From NCBI GenBank assembly GCA_023055425.1, contig JALGPY010000005.1:87771495-87835494 (forward strand): a DNA stretch of 64,000 nt, read 5' to 3'. The DNA comes from Linanthus parryae (taxonomy: Eukaryota; Streptophyta; Magnoliopsida; Ericales; Polemoniaceae). The position numbers and the translations under genes were made by a program. Each line of letters begins with the position of its first letter. Within the stretch, counting starts at the first letter, position 1. Below are positions 11,363 to 21,275 of this stretch, piece after piece. The notes below the pieces were generated by a model. It had not been told where the DNA came from. It did not search any database and saw only the letters and a program-made list of their open reading frames with translations.

Positions 11363-13054
11363 GGCTCAATCAAAGATACAAATGCACTAAAAGCACACAA
11401 GTTCTTCAACTGTCCTCTTGTCTGAGTTCCAGTTGATGGATCTGATATAATGTTATCAGCTGGATGTTCTGCAAGGTACTTAAACTTCTTTCTTGGTACC
11501 CAAGAGTATTCTCCTTCAAGGCTTTGAGTTCTTGAAACAGTAGAGGGAGCATCATAGAAAGTTTCAGCTTCAGTCTCAAGGCTTTGAGATTTTGGTTCAG
11601 CGGGAGGTTCAAGGCCTTGAGATTCTGCTGTTTGATTCTGCACATTAGTTTTGCTTTTGTCTTCTTTCACAGCATCATCATCTGATTCATGCTTGTTCAA
11701 ATCTATCACTCAGAGAATCCTTAGTACTTTCATCAAAGATTACATGAATGCTCTCTTCCACAATCTTGGTTTTTCTATTATGAACTCTACAAGATTTGCT
11801 AGTCTGAGAATATTCAAGAAATACACCTTCATCACTTCTAGCATCAAACTTACCAAGATTGTCTCTACCATTATTATGCACAAAACAGATACAACCAAAA
11901 GGTTTGAAATAAGAAACAGTAGGCTTTCTACCTTTAAACAGTTCATAGGGGGTCTTTTTCAAAATAGGTCTAATCAAGCATCTATTCAGCACATAATTGG
12001 CAGTGTTAACATCTTCTGACCATAAAAACTTTGGCAAATTACTTTCAAGAATCAAAGTTTGAAGCTCTTTACACAGTTTAGAAAATTCAGATAAAGCTTC
12101 AGTTTTGTCTCTAATAAACATCACCCAAGTAAATCTAGAATTATCATCAATTATAACAAGCATATACCTTTTACCTTTTGGGGTCTGAACTCTCATAGGA
12201 CCACACAAGTCCATATGCAGCAATTCTAAGGGTCTAGAAGTACTTACAAAGTTCTTTGGCTTGAATGAGCTTCTGGATTGTTTACCTTGTACACATGCCT
12301 TGCATACCTCATCATCTGAAAATTTCTGTGATGGTAAACCTCTTACCAAGTCTTTTGAGATGAGTTTATTCAAGGTATGTATACTAATATGCCCAAGCTT
12401 TCTGTGCCAAAACTTTGAATCTTCCTTCATGGCCTTGAGGCATTTTAGCTTGTCACCTGCAACACTGTTAGTATTCATAGCATATAGATTATATGATCTA
12501 GGAGCAGTGAGTATGCAATCACCAGATTTCTCATCTTGCACCACACATTTCTCCTTGTCAAATATAGACTTATAACCTTTATCACATAAATGAGAGATAC
12601 TAAGCAGATTATACTTAAGTCCATCTACCAGATAAACATCAAATATAGAATTAGTAGAACCATTACCAACACTACCTATACCAATGATATTGCATTTTGC
12701 TTTGTCACCAAGTGTGATTGTTCCTCCAATGATGTTGTCACTATCTTTCTTCTGAAAATTTATGTTCTTCTTCTTTTGTGGACAGTCCCTTACTAAATGA
12801 TCTGCATCACCACACTCAAAACAATTCATTACTTTAGTTTTATGTGACTGTGATGAAGTTTTGACTTTGTAGTCCTTGCTGCCTGAAAGTCTTGATCTCT
12901 CTTTGTTGTAATCCCTGTTACCAGAGTTTCTTTTCTTCTTGAGAATTCTGGCCAAGGCCTTGGAGATCAATGCTAAAGCATCTTCATCATCAAGCTCATC
13001 TTCAGTCTCAAGGCTTTGAGACTTTTCATTGTCTTTTGGCTTAAGTGCTAGGTT
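11359..13054 (-). pseudogene. Sirevirus gag end and integrase, internally deleted
   Basis: Minus-strand frame with the end of gag (ALISKALARILKKK), a CCHC zinc knuckle (CFECGDADHLVRDC), the gag-pre-integrase zinc domain (FWHRKLGHISIHTLNKLI with CKACVQGKQ) and the start of the integrase core (LLHMDLCGP, first catalytic Asp). Two in-frame losses stand out. The aspartic protease active-site region (normally a D-S-G motif after the knuckle) is absent. In the core the sequence jumps from SKLCKELQ to TLILESNLPKFLW, removing the second Asp and the Glu. A frame change at about 11700 leads into the integrase-RT linker, which carries three palindrome-coded SQxLE motifs. The frame itself runs on for 505 codons because its first ~48 codons read the adjoining RPL12 piece out of frame. 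Confidence 0.85.
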
Positions 13055-13262
13055 CCTGACGGTTCTGGACGGTGAGCTTGACGGTGACTCTGAGGCCCTT
13101 CCAGTCCTTGGCGGTCTCCTTGGCGATGTCTTCTCCGATTTTCTTCGGGGACAGACCGAGGGGACCGATTTTAGGTGCGAGCGAACTGGCAGCGCCGACT
13201 TCACCTCCGGAGACCCGGACGTAGACGTCGACGACCTGCGATGGTTCGAACTTGGGCGGCAT
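13041..13262 (-). pseudogene. Truncated RPL12 copy (5' end only)
   Basis: Repeats RPL12 from its ATG (13262) to codon 69 (VQNRQ), with five base differences over 208 bp including Asp6 to Glu and Thr17 to Ser. At 13055 RPL12 homology stops and Sirevirus gag sequence begins. The RPL12 frame then adds EPST and ends, giving a 73-codon frame with only the N-terminal L11 domain. The rRNA-binding C-terminal domain is lost, so a normal uL11 role is excluded. The breakpoint shares CCT with the intact gene. Because 5' UTR and promoter DNA are also copied, this is a genomic duplication and not a retrocopy. Confidence 0.93.
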
Positions 13263-13400
13263 TTTCAGGGGATGGGTCGAACTCGATTACAGAGAGGTTA
13301 ACAATGGTGCGGCGGATGAATTGCAAAGGAATTTGTTGGTGTTTTAGGGTTCATATAAGGCCAACTAGGGTTTTGCAGAAGCGATGCGAAATGACTAATT
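13263..13400 (-). promoter_or_regulatory. Duplicated RPL12 promoter
   Basis: Copy of 4824-4945 with both telo-box motifs and the TTATATGA element preserved and only scattered differences. If active, it would drive minus-strand transcription through the RPL12 fragment into the Sirevirus gag-integrase frame. Confidence 0.6.
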
Positions 13401-14051
13401 TGTTTTTGCGCATTTCCCTTTCTATGTTATTTCACTTTCAGCCCTAGAGGATCTCTAATTCCAAGAAAGGGCCACTCAATTTGTAGTAAGTTTGAAAATG
13501 GTAAAAGACACTTTGAACCCTATGCTTAGGCATAAATACATGTTGCCCCTGTGTTTTGGAAAAAGAAACTCTACCACCTCCTAACTGACATAGCTTAATG
13601 CCACTTTTTGAAATACTTCCTATGTTCCTATTCTCTCTTCCTAAATTTGAAATGCATAAGTTTTCTTAAAATATGTTTCATTGACCATTTTACCGCACCC
13701 TACCCTTGTGATTACACTTTGTATCTCCCTCATCTCTCTCACTCTCTCTCACTCTGTAATAACAACGACAACAACAACAATATCAAGAATTTAAGATCTA
13801 AAGAAAAAATTATGAAGTAAGATAACAATTGATATAACAACCGACTCCATTTGTTACAACAGGAAGAGAAGAAAAGGCAATTGTTTCCTAGTACTAGTCG
13901 TCGTAGAAAAGGCAATTGTTTACAGGAGGCAAGTGCAATTCTTTACCAGCAGAACAATGAACGCCGCCGCCACGCAAACTCTCGATCTGCCAGATATACC
14001 GCATTACTGCTGATCTGCTTCCTTGATATGGAATGAGAGAGAAAATCATCG
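13401..14051. other. RPL12 5' flank, copy 2 of 3
   Basis: Aligned along its whole length with 4946-5581 (landmarks: AAAATGGTAAAAGACACTTT, CTAACTGAC, AATGCATAAG, GTAATAACAACGACAAC). It ends at the same base where the gypsy LTR begins. No gene. Confidence 0.85.
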
Positions 14052-14596
14052 TGTAACACCCCTAAATTTTCAAACAAGTTCTGGGTGCAATTTCAAGAAA
14101 CTTTGGGGCAATAGTATAATAAAAAAAAATGTGGCAACCCATGAGATACCCTGTTTTCATTATATGGGTGAAATAGCTCTGTAAGACTTTTGGGGGGATT
14201 TATTAATAGTTTATTGAAAAATGGGGTTTATGTGAAATTATGTGAATTTAGTTTTGGACTAAAACGAATTAATTTAGTTTCCAATGGGTTTTTCTAACAA
14301 CCCTAGTCCTTCTCCTGCTCCTACTCTTCTTCTTTTCTTTTTTTCATTTCGTTTTATCTCTATCTTTCTCACCTATGCCCCCTGTCTCTATCCCTGATCT
14401 CTCCCTCTCTTTCTCTCTGGTCCGAAGCCACCAGCAGCAGGTTCAGCCGCCACCGCCGCCAATCTATCTTTGTCTCTTTTTTCTTCAGGTAAGATCAATC
14501 TCTCCCTCTCGTTCTCATTCTCTTTCTCTTCGCCCTCACTTTCTCGTTCTCTACTGGATCACAAACCCGGGTTTCTTACCTGTGTTGTTGTCTTGT
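14052..14596 (+). mobile_element. Gypsy LTR start, truncated copy 2
   Basis: Matches the first ~530 bp of the LTR at 17108 closely. It is cut at 14596 by insertion of a Tat-type element: the sequence TTGTTGTCTT then breaks where copy 3 continues into GTTGCTTCG. Short frames here translate pyrimidine-rich LTR DNA and are not genes. Confidence 0.9.
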
Positions 14597-15360
14597 TGTA
14601 GATGGTGCATTCCAGACAGACATATCATAGCCACGTGGCAGCCATCCAGCACATCTGACTGTGCTCCGCATACACCAGATCACTGATCATACTTATCCAC
14701 TGGGAGCTGCAAGACAGGGCCACCCGCGATGCTCACCACACGGGACTTGTAGGGAAGACAGACAGATCATAGCCACGTGGCAGCCATCCAGCACATCTGA
14801 CTGTGCTCCGCATACACCAGATCACTGATCATACCTATCCACTTGGAGCTGCAAGACATGGCCACCCGTGATGCTCACCACACGGGACTTGTAGGGACTT
14901 AGTGGTTTGGAGGCTAGAGTAAGGTCCGTCGCGCGCGAACGACAAGCAAGCTCGCGCGCGACCCTAAGTAACTGACTTTTAGAGACTTAATGACCATGTC
15001 CTATAAACCCGGTCGATCTGATAAAGGTCTCCGGTATCTGCGGACAAGTGCGTAACGTTCCCTATATATACAGTCGAGCATGCCGTTACGGGGGCTATCA
15101 TTAAGCCGCCATTTATGGTGCATTAACCCCCCCCCCCCCCACACACAACGGTCACTTCCCCACTATATATAGGAATGTTATCCATCCATGAAAAGGGTTT
15201 TGCTTCTAAGACCTCTTGTTGTCATTAAGCTGTCTCTCTCTCACACAGTTACCATTGCTTACTCTCTCCCTACTCACACCCTCCATCTCTCTGTGTTCAT
15301 ATCCTTATTCTCTACTTGAGGTGTATACTTGGATCTCTCCGGAGGATTTCCTTATACACA
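14597..15360 (+). mobile_element. Tat-type 5' LTR with internal tandem duplication
   Basis: 764-bp LTR beginning TGTAGATGG and ending TACACA directly before the primer site. It includes a 142-bp tandem duplication (14614-14755, 14756-14897), a GC hairpin (TCGCGCGCGA near 14930 and again near 14955), a TATA box (TATATATA, about 15063) and a poly-C run (about 15128-15141). G-box cores CACGTG lie at 14632 and 14774. The distal ~60 bp before the primer site are CT-rich. Confidence 0.88.
14614..14897 (+). repeat. 142-bp tandem duplication inside the Tat LTR
   Basis: Two adjacent copies starting AGACAGACA and ending CTTGTAGGGA, with only a few differences. It doubles the G-box CACGTG. The related LTR at 47444-48068 has a single copy. 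Confidence 0.9.
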
Positions 15361-15362
15361 AT

Positions 15363-15380
15363 TGGTGAACCCGACGTGAA
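15363..15380 (+). other. Primer-binding site complementary to tRNA-Trp
   Basis: TGGTGAACCCGACGTGAA, two bases after the LTR end. It is complementary to the 3' end (TTCACGTCGGGTTCACCA) that I recall for plant tRNA-Trp(CCA). The identical 18 bases occur in the other Tat element at 47424-47441. Confidence 0.75.
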
Positions 15381-15421
15381 CCCATCCACCTTCAAAGCTT
15401 CAACCAATCAACTTAGCAGCC

Positions 15422-16728
15422 ATGTCTCTTGAGGGTAACCTTCGTGACGGTGATCAGTCTCCTTTGAGGGAAGAAACCCCGAGAGAGGAGACCCCCAAGA
15501 CCAACACCGACTCCCAGACACCTACTGCGAGCAATCCCTCTCTGGAGACGCTACGGGCCACAATCCAAAGCCAGGCCAAGGTCATGCAAGCTCAGTCCGT
15601 CCAGATCGCCCAGATTATGGCGATTCTGGGAGGACTTGTTCAGAACACTGCTCAGGGGGCTTTAGCCCCACCACTAGCAACTCAGCTGCCTCCACCAGGG
15701 GTAACCACAACATCTATGGTGCACACACCTGTCCAGCCAAACCCGCAATCTTCTTTCCCCAATGGTCCTGCACCCCAGGCACCAAGGCTCCAATCAGGAC
15801 CGTCGCTAATATGGGCTGGGAATCCCTCTCCATACTCCGCGTTGCCTGTACACGCGAATGGGTCTTAAGGGAGTTATGCACCTCCACCCCCTATGATCCC
15901 AATATGCCCTATATTCCGGGTTTTGATGCGACGCCATCGTCAACCCCTGGAGAGAGTACACCTGATAACGTCGCGGCCCTTGAACAACGTTTAGACAGCA
16001 TGATCGCAAATCAGAGTTTTGCGGATACTGTCATCCCAAAAGTTGACAGTGAACCTCCTATCCCGCGGGACAGATATTTGATGCCCAATCCTGCCGGGTA
16101 CAAGTCACCCAAATGGGAAAAGTTCGACGAGGTCAGCGGGAACGCACATGAACACGTGATGAGATTCGTTGATCTGATGGGCCCGCATGGAGTCGATACT
16201 AGGTTGCTTATGCATGAATTCCCTAAATCTCTGGAGACTGTCGCGTATAAATGGTACAGGACCCTCAAAGCAGATTCTGTCAAGACGCGGGAGGACATGG
16301 TGAAGAAATTCTACACCAAATTCTTCCATGTTGAGGAGAAGGTCACCACCATCAATCTCTCTCACATGCACCAAAAACATGATGAAGAGGGAATCGCTTT
16401 CATCAAGAATTTCAGAGCCAGGTCCTTGGAATGTATCGATGAAGTCTCAGAAGGCCGTCTGGTGGAAATATGCTTACAAGGCATGCATGACGAATACAAA
16501 GGTATGTTGATCAATTTGAATATGCCTACCATTTCAAAGTTGATTGAATACACCAGGAACATTGAGCCACTGGTGGAAAAGATGAAGAAGAGATATGTTA
16601 GTGATCGTGCGCCAGCAAGCTATGGGTTTAAGATTGGAAGATTCAGCTACAAGCGTGGACGGGATGTCGAAGTAAATGCGATGACGTCCCCTCATAAGCA
16701 GCAGCGACCCGCGCCTGAACTCTCATAA
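15422..16728 (+). pseudogene. Tat-type gag, frameshifted and 3' truncated
   Basis: Structural protein of a Tat gypsy element. The ATG at 15422 opens a Gln/Pro/Thr-rich N-terminal region (ETLRATIQSQAKVMQAQ). A frameshift near 15850 moves to a second frame with the retrotransposon gag core (PPIPRDRYLMPNPAGYKSP, NAHEHVMRFVDLMGPHG, AYKWYRTLKADSV, MVKKFYTKFF, EGRLVEICLQGMHDEYKGM) and a basic tail (KIGRFSYKRGRDVEVNA). It closely parallels the gag at 45948-47403. The zinc knuckle and everything after are lost at the rearrangement junction. Confidence 0.9.
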
Positions 16729-16752
16729 GTAAATGCGATGACATCCCCTCAT
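16670..16752 (+). repeat. 26-bp direct repeat at a rearrangement junction
   Basis: The sequence 16670-16695 recurs at 16727-16752 with one mismatch (core GTAAATGCGATGAC, then CCCCTCAT). The second copy sits exactly between the end of gag and the start of the third RPL12 flank copy, as expected for templated filler DNA added during break repair. Confidence 0.85.
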
Positions 16753-17107
16753 TACCGCACCCTACCCTTGTGATTACACTTTGTATCTCCCTCATCTCTC
16801 TCTCACTCTCTCTCACTCTGTAATAACAGCGGCAACAACAACAGCATCAACAATATCAAGAATTTAAGATCTAAGAAAAAAATTATGAAGTAGATAACAA
16901 TTGATCTAACAACCGACTCCATTTTTTACAACAGGAAGAGAAGAAAAGGCAATTGTTTACTAGTACTAGTCGTCATAGAAGAAGAAGAAGGCCTCATCGT
17001 CTCCAGCAGAACAATGAACGCCGCCGCCACGCAAACCTCTCGATTTGCCATATACCGCATCACCACTGATTTGCTTCCTCGATATGCAATGAGAGAGAAA
17101 ATCACCG
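16753..17107. other. RPL12 5' flank, copy 3 of 3 (distal part)
   Basis: Starts TACCGCACCCTACCC and corresponds to 13689-14051 (very similar) and to about 5260-5581 (more diverged). The RPL12-proximal part is absent. It ends where the intact gypsy LTR begins, with flank TCACCG. No gene. Confidence 0.88.
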
Positions 17108-19484
17108 TGTAACACCCCTAAATCTTCAAGCAAGTTCTGAGTGCAATTTCAAGAAACTTTGGGGCGATTGTGTAATAAAAAAAATGTGGCAACCCATGAG
17201 ATACCCCGTTTTTCATTATATGGGTAAAATAGCTCTGTAAGACTTTTGGGGGGAGTTATTAATAATTTATATGTGAATTATGTGAAGTTAGTTTTGGACC
17301 AAAACGAATTAATTTAGTTTCCAATGGGTTTTTCTAACAACCCTAGTCCTTCTCCTACTCCTACTCTTCTTATTTTCCTTTTCTTTTCTTTTTATCTCTA
17401 TATCTCTCACATGTGCCCCCTGTCTCTATCCCTGATCTCTCCCTCTCTTTCTCTCGGGTCCGAAGCCACCAGCAGCAGGTTCGGCCGCCACCGCTGCCAA
17501 TCTATCTTTGTCTCTTTTTTCTTCAAGTAATATCAATCTCTCCCTCTCGTTCTCATTCTCTTTCTCTTCGCCCTCACTTTCTCGTTCTATATTGTAATCA
17601 CAAACACGGGTTCTTACCTGTGTTGTTGTCTTATGTTGCTTCGATTTTCAATTACTCCACTGCCATCACTGTTCTCGTTCTTATCTCCGATATGTGATTT
17701 AAACCCTACTTTAATCTTCACTCTAATATATTAGTTTTTAGATTCATACTCTTCACATCATCATTCTTGAACTCATTAGATCAATAGTGAATTGTTAATA
17801 CATATCGTGTTTATTAGATATGGGGAAAACCCTAGGTAATGAGGCGATGATCAATAAAGAATTATGGGCGAATTTTTGATCTTGGTAGGTGGTTATGAAT
17901 TTTATTTAGGGTTTATAATCTCTGAACTTTGAAGTTTAATTGGGAAAAGGATCGTTAAATGGATGTTTTTATGTAATAGACTATGTTACAACAATTATGA
18001 AAGTGATGTATTTGGGTTAGAAGATGTTGAATCTGGGTATAAACAGTGTTTCTAGAAGTTATGTATTTGCTGAATTTGTTACCGGTAAGTTTAAAAAGGA
18101 TATAACTTGTGTTTTTGAAAGTCGAATTCAAATCCGTTTGATGCTAGAATTATTTTTCAGAATGTTTTGAATCTAATGAGACTATTATTAGCTTGAGAAA
18201 ATATTGGGAGGTTTAGGTAGTAAATGGTTAAGTTCTGGTAGTTTATTGACATAGTAGGTTATGGGGTTTAAAGCAAAGTTTTGGGTTGTGTTTTGGAGAG
18301 TGAACTAGAAACCTAAAACCCGAAGCGTTTCGTAATATTATCTTGTTAAGTAGGAATTTTTTACTTATTGTAGCATTTTTTATTAGCAAACCGGCAAATT
18401 GTAGGCGATAATTATTGTCGAATGATACGTCGAATATTACTCAATGTTGATTTGCTTTTGCTTGTGATTCAAGGTGAGTTAATTTGTCAGGTGTTGAGCC
18501 TTACCTTTTTTCGTGTCTACACGGGTTTCATTATATACGTCTCAAATGTGTTTCATGTTTATATGTTTACTTGAATGTTTAATTTTATCTGAAATAATCT
18601 TTTGGAACAATCTCATGAAATTGGATAATGCGTAATAACGTAAAGCGATAAGAATTCTACAGAAAACCATAACTGAAACTTTATTGTCGTGTTGAATATG
18701 GTCACTCAGCATGTGTTTATTATCATGTTGACTACAGTCACTCGTCCTGTGTTTATTCTCGATGTTGGCTACGACCACTTGGCATGTGAAGCTCGATCGT
18801 TAATGAGCCCCTAGTCGCTTCTAGTACTCACCTCTCTGTCCACAATAAGTCTTAGGGGGTGTCGACACTTAGGGTCTGAGTTACTAGTTTAGGGGATATT
18901 GGTTGCTCTTCTCCGTACAGTACAATACAATCTAATTGAGGATTTTATACTTTTCTTGGAAAAGTATAATTTGAGTTTTGAGGAAGAACTGATATTTGGT
19001 CAATATGAAAAAAAGGGAAATGGTTTAGTTAAATCACTTGTAGAGTTTTACGGAATCGTCTTTTTATAAATACTCTCGTCAATTTTTTTAAATAATGCTT
19101 TTACATGTCTCATCCAGTTTACATGCTTGGGTATTATCTCACTCAGTGTTTGTTGCTGATTCTCAAACTGTGGCGTCTCTTTCTTTCTTTCCACACCACA
19201 TGTTTAGATGATGGAGTCATGTTCTAGCAGAAGCGCGAATCACTTCGTTAGGTTTAGTGAATAATCATGCGAACATTTAGACGTTCGATTTAGTTTTCAG
19301 TAGTCTTTGCTCGGGTTTGAGGCAATCATGTTTTAATAAGTAACATTGTAATATATAAAGTACTTATGGATTGGTGGTTAGTTTTTTATTCTCTCCTTTA
19401 AATGCCCTAGCACTTAGGAGAAATTCTCGAGTGCGGAGTGGCACCCTCCCAGGTTTCCCGGTGTGGAAATCAGGGGGTGTTACA
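17108..19484 (+). mobile_element. Full-length gypsy 5' LTR
   Basis: 2377-bp LTR bounded by TGTAACACCCCTAAATC and AGGGGGTGTTACA (inverted-repeat ends TGTAACACCCC/GGGGTGTTACA), followed two bases later by a primer site. Its first part is pyrimidine-rich (17340-17600) and is duplicated at 14052-14596. It contains no gene. Confidence 0.9.
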
Positions 19485-19486
19485 GG

Positions 19487-19498
19487 TGGTATCATAGC
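19487..19498 (+). other. Primer-binding site, initiator-Met type
   Basis: TGGTATCATAGC differs by one base from the usual plant iMet site TGGTATCAGAGC. The LTR end and GG spacer precede it. Confidence 0.8.
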
Positions 19499-19679
19499 AT
19501 GCTTTCCAAAAAGAAATTTAAAATATGTAGGATAACTAAAATGAATGTAGGGAAATTAATAACATTGAGAAGACGTTAGGGTTTGGGTATTCTTAGTTGG
19601 TTACCGCTAAGTGTGTATAATTGTTTGGAAGTTAGCCTTATTGCCTAACCTTGTTAAAATCCTTTAATTTTTGTAGGAT

Positions 19680-20038
19680 GGCAGTCAACCTAGTGAATCA
19701 GACGGTAGAAGATTTTTAGCTTAGCCACTCAACAAGAACACCCTTCTTGGAGGGGATGTTAATTAATGAGTTTATCGGAGAAGTTTTGGACAGATGTGAA
19801 TACCGGGTCTTTACTTTTGTTGGAATATTAGTGTTCCACAACTACCTAGTTCAAAGTCATTGCATCATAAAGTCTTTACCTAATGAGCACCCTTGGATTC
19901 CGACTAAGAGACAGTACAATGATTTAGCTCATGAAGGAGGAGGGTACCTCCCAATAAAAAATATTTGCATCAAGACCGATATATGATACCGCCCACACTT
20001 TATGCAGTGCACATTGCTGTTAACTCACAAGTCGTGGG
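19680..20038 (+). pseudogene. Decayed extra reading frame in the chromovirus leader
   Basis: Between primer site and gag a plus-strand frame starts ATG at 19679 (MAVNLVNQTVED), after a TTTTTGTAG that could be a splice acceptor. After an early stop it continues with LEGMLINEFIGEVLDRCEY, RVFTFVGILVFHN and HPWIPTKRQYNDLAHEG. It is cut at 20038 by the next element and resumes weakly at 24662. I do not recognise the protein. The position before gag matches the location of extra frames known in some chromoviruses. Confidence 0.4.
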
Positions 20039-20043
20039 AAGAG

Positions 20044-21240
20044 TGTAACAACCCGGTTACTCATTTGATAATAAACCTCTATTATCCGATAAAAATCACG
20101 ATTTACGGTCAACCCGTCTGACACTTTCAGACGTCCAAAACTCACCAGCAGGACACACAGTCCTCCGAAACAACATTTTTAATCAATTTTCTTAAAATCT
20201 GGTATGTGACTGAATTTAATAAAAATTTACACTAGCTTGTCAAAATGACAGTTTCTATAAAATATCTGGCCAAAACAGCAATTTGCTACAAATCGCTAAA
20301 AACAGCTAAAAACAATTATTTTAGCTAAACAATCCATTTTTAGCAACAGCACCGCGACCCGTTGACACTTCAACTCAACCTGTAAAATAGAGGGGTGAGA
20401 TAAACAGCCCCGTAGACACCGCCTAACCACTGGCGTTGAAATTTAAAAGTCCCTTAAACTACACGGGCTATCAAAATTATACATCACTGATCATACCAAC
20501 AACAAGATTTATGACCCAGCAACTACAAGATAGCTTAAAAGCTGTAAATAATATAGCGAGATCACACCATATATGTATACGCACATACATCGCAAATACC
20601 GTCACTTTGAAAATTTAATTTCTCCTACTTGAAATATATCAACCTGAACCAACAGGAAGAGCCGAAACCAAAAAAAAACCAGAACAACGTTCATATCTGC
20701 CATGAACATGAACTATAACTTCTGTGTGATCTCTCTGAGTTCTTGTTGTTCCCATATTTGGTATAGAAACGCACACACACACATACTCTTCTCACTTTTT
20801 CCGTCACCGCAAAGACGGCTTGTCCTCTCTGTTGGTCTCCCCTCCCCCTTTTTTATGAATAATTACTCCAGTTCTTATAATTCTCAAAATAAAACTAATT
20901 AATAGCTACTAGCATGCAAAAACATACACCTGTCAGGACAAGAGTAAAAGAATTAGGAAAGTCTCATTAACCTTTGTTCTTATCACTGGCCATGCATGAA
21001 ATAGATAAGTCTAATTTTTTTCTATAAAGTAGAGTACATGGTGGTGCTAAGGTAGCATTACCTTGTGACTAAGGTACCATATGAAATAAATTGTTAGTTG
21101 CCCATGCATGCATATTTATCAACGTGTATGCGATACACTAATCACAAAAATCTTTTTTTTTAACATTACTATCCCACTGATCAGAAAATGATCTAGACAA
21201 TAATTTTATATTAAAACAAATTTAATTATTTTTTTGAAAA
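20044..21240 (-). mobile_element. LARD 1, 3' LTR
   Basis: Starts TGTAACAACCCGG on the plus strand. It lacks about 13 bp at its inner edge compared with the other LTR, where GAAATAGGAGTCTCACA is reduced to GAAAA. It has a 33-bp stretch near 21147-21180 that the 5' LTR lacks. Confidence 0.88.
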
Positions 21241-21275
21241 ATCTACCCCACTTATAATAATTTCGTCCCGAAATT
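21241..21275 (-). promoter_or_regulatory. LARD 1 purine tract and adjacent hairpin
   Basis: The minus strand reads AAGTGGGGTAGA (about 21243-21254) next to the LTR, preceded by a perfect hairpin AATTTCG-TCC-CGAAATT (21259-21275). The same hairpin sits at the same place in the element at 55018 (56987-57003). Confidence 0.75.

Larger units (their letters stand above)
5849..13021. repeat. Dispersed palindrome family CTCAAGGCCTTGAG in the Sirevirus
   Basis: At least fifteen perfect or near-perfect copies of an inverted repeat centred on AAGGCCTT. Positions: 5849-5870 (22-bp perfect), 5911-5924, 6884-6899, 7093-7107, 7121-7135, 7555-7568, 7601-7612, 9697-9716, 9735-9748, 9775-9794, 11515-11530, 11574-11589, 11608-11624, 12951-12963 and 13006-13021. 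They occur in the LTR, spacers and gag, and in the integrase-RT linker, where they are translated as SQSLET, SQGLEP and TQSLEG. None was noticed outside this element in the window. Confidence 0.85.
5666..13054 (-). mobile_element. Defective Copia element of the Sirevirus (SIRE/Maximus) lineage
   Basis: Minus-strand Copia element in the order gag zinc knuckle, integrase, reverse transcriptase/RNase H, extra 3' gene, LTR. The RT wording ([23 protein letters not shown] split by me into motifs below) and a large gene downstream of pol are the Sirevirus pattern. The 5' LTR, primer site and most of gag are missing: at 13054/13055 the element abuts a fragment of RPL12. The protease active site and part of the integrase core are deleted, and stops and frameshifts follow. 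Several purine-rich tracts (7233, 7456, 9826) fit the multiple polypurine tracts known in this genus. The left limit is approximate. Confidence 0.85.
14597..16726 (+). mobile_element. Truncated Tat-lineage gypsy element (LTR, primer site, gag)
   Basis: Same family group as the element at 29248-48068: matching LTR ends (TGTAGATGGTGC to TATACACA), the same tRNA-Trp primer site, and a related gag. It is inserted in the second gypsy LTR copy and truncated at the end of gag, where it joins a third RPL12 flank copy. No pol, polypurine tract or 3' LTR remains. Confidence 0.88.

Noticed and set aside
13041..13262. Processed retrocopy of RPL12
   Set aside because: The copy includes promoter and far upstream DNA and has no poly(A) tail, so it is a DNA-level duplication.
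14375..14686. 103-codon plus-strand frame, also seen at 17413-17697
   Set aside because: Lies in pyrimidine-rich LTR DNA, diverges freely between the two copies, and has no domain.
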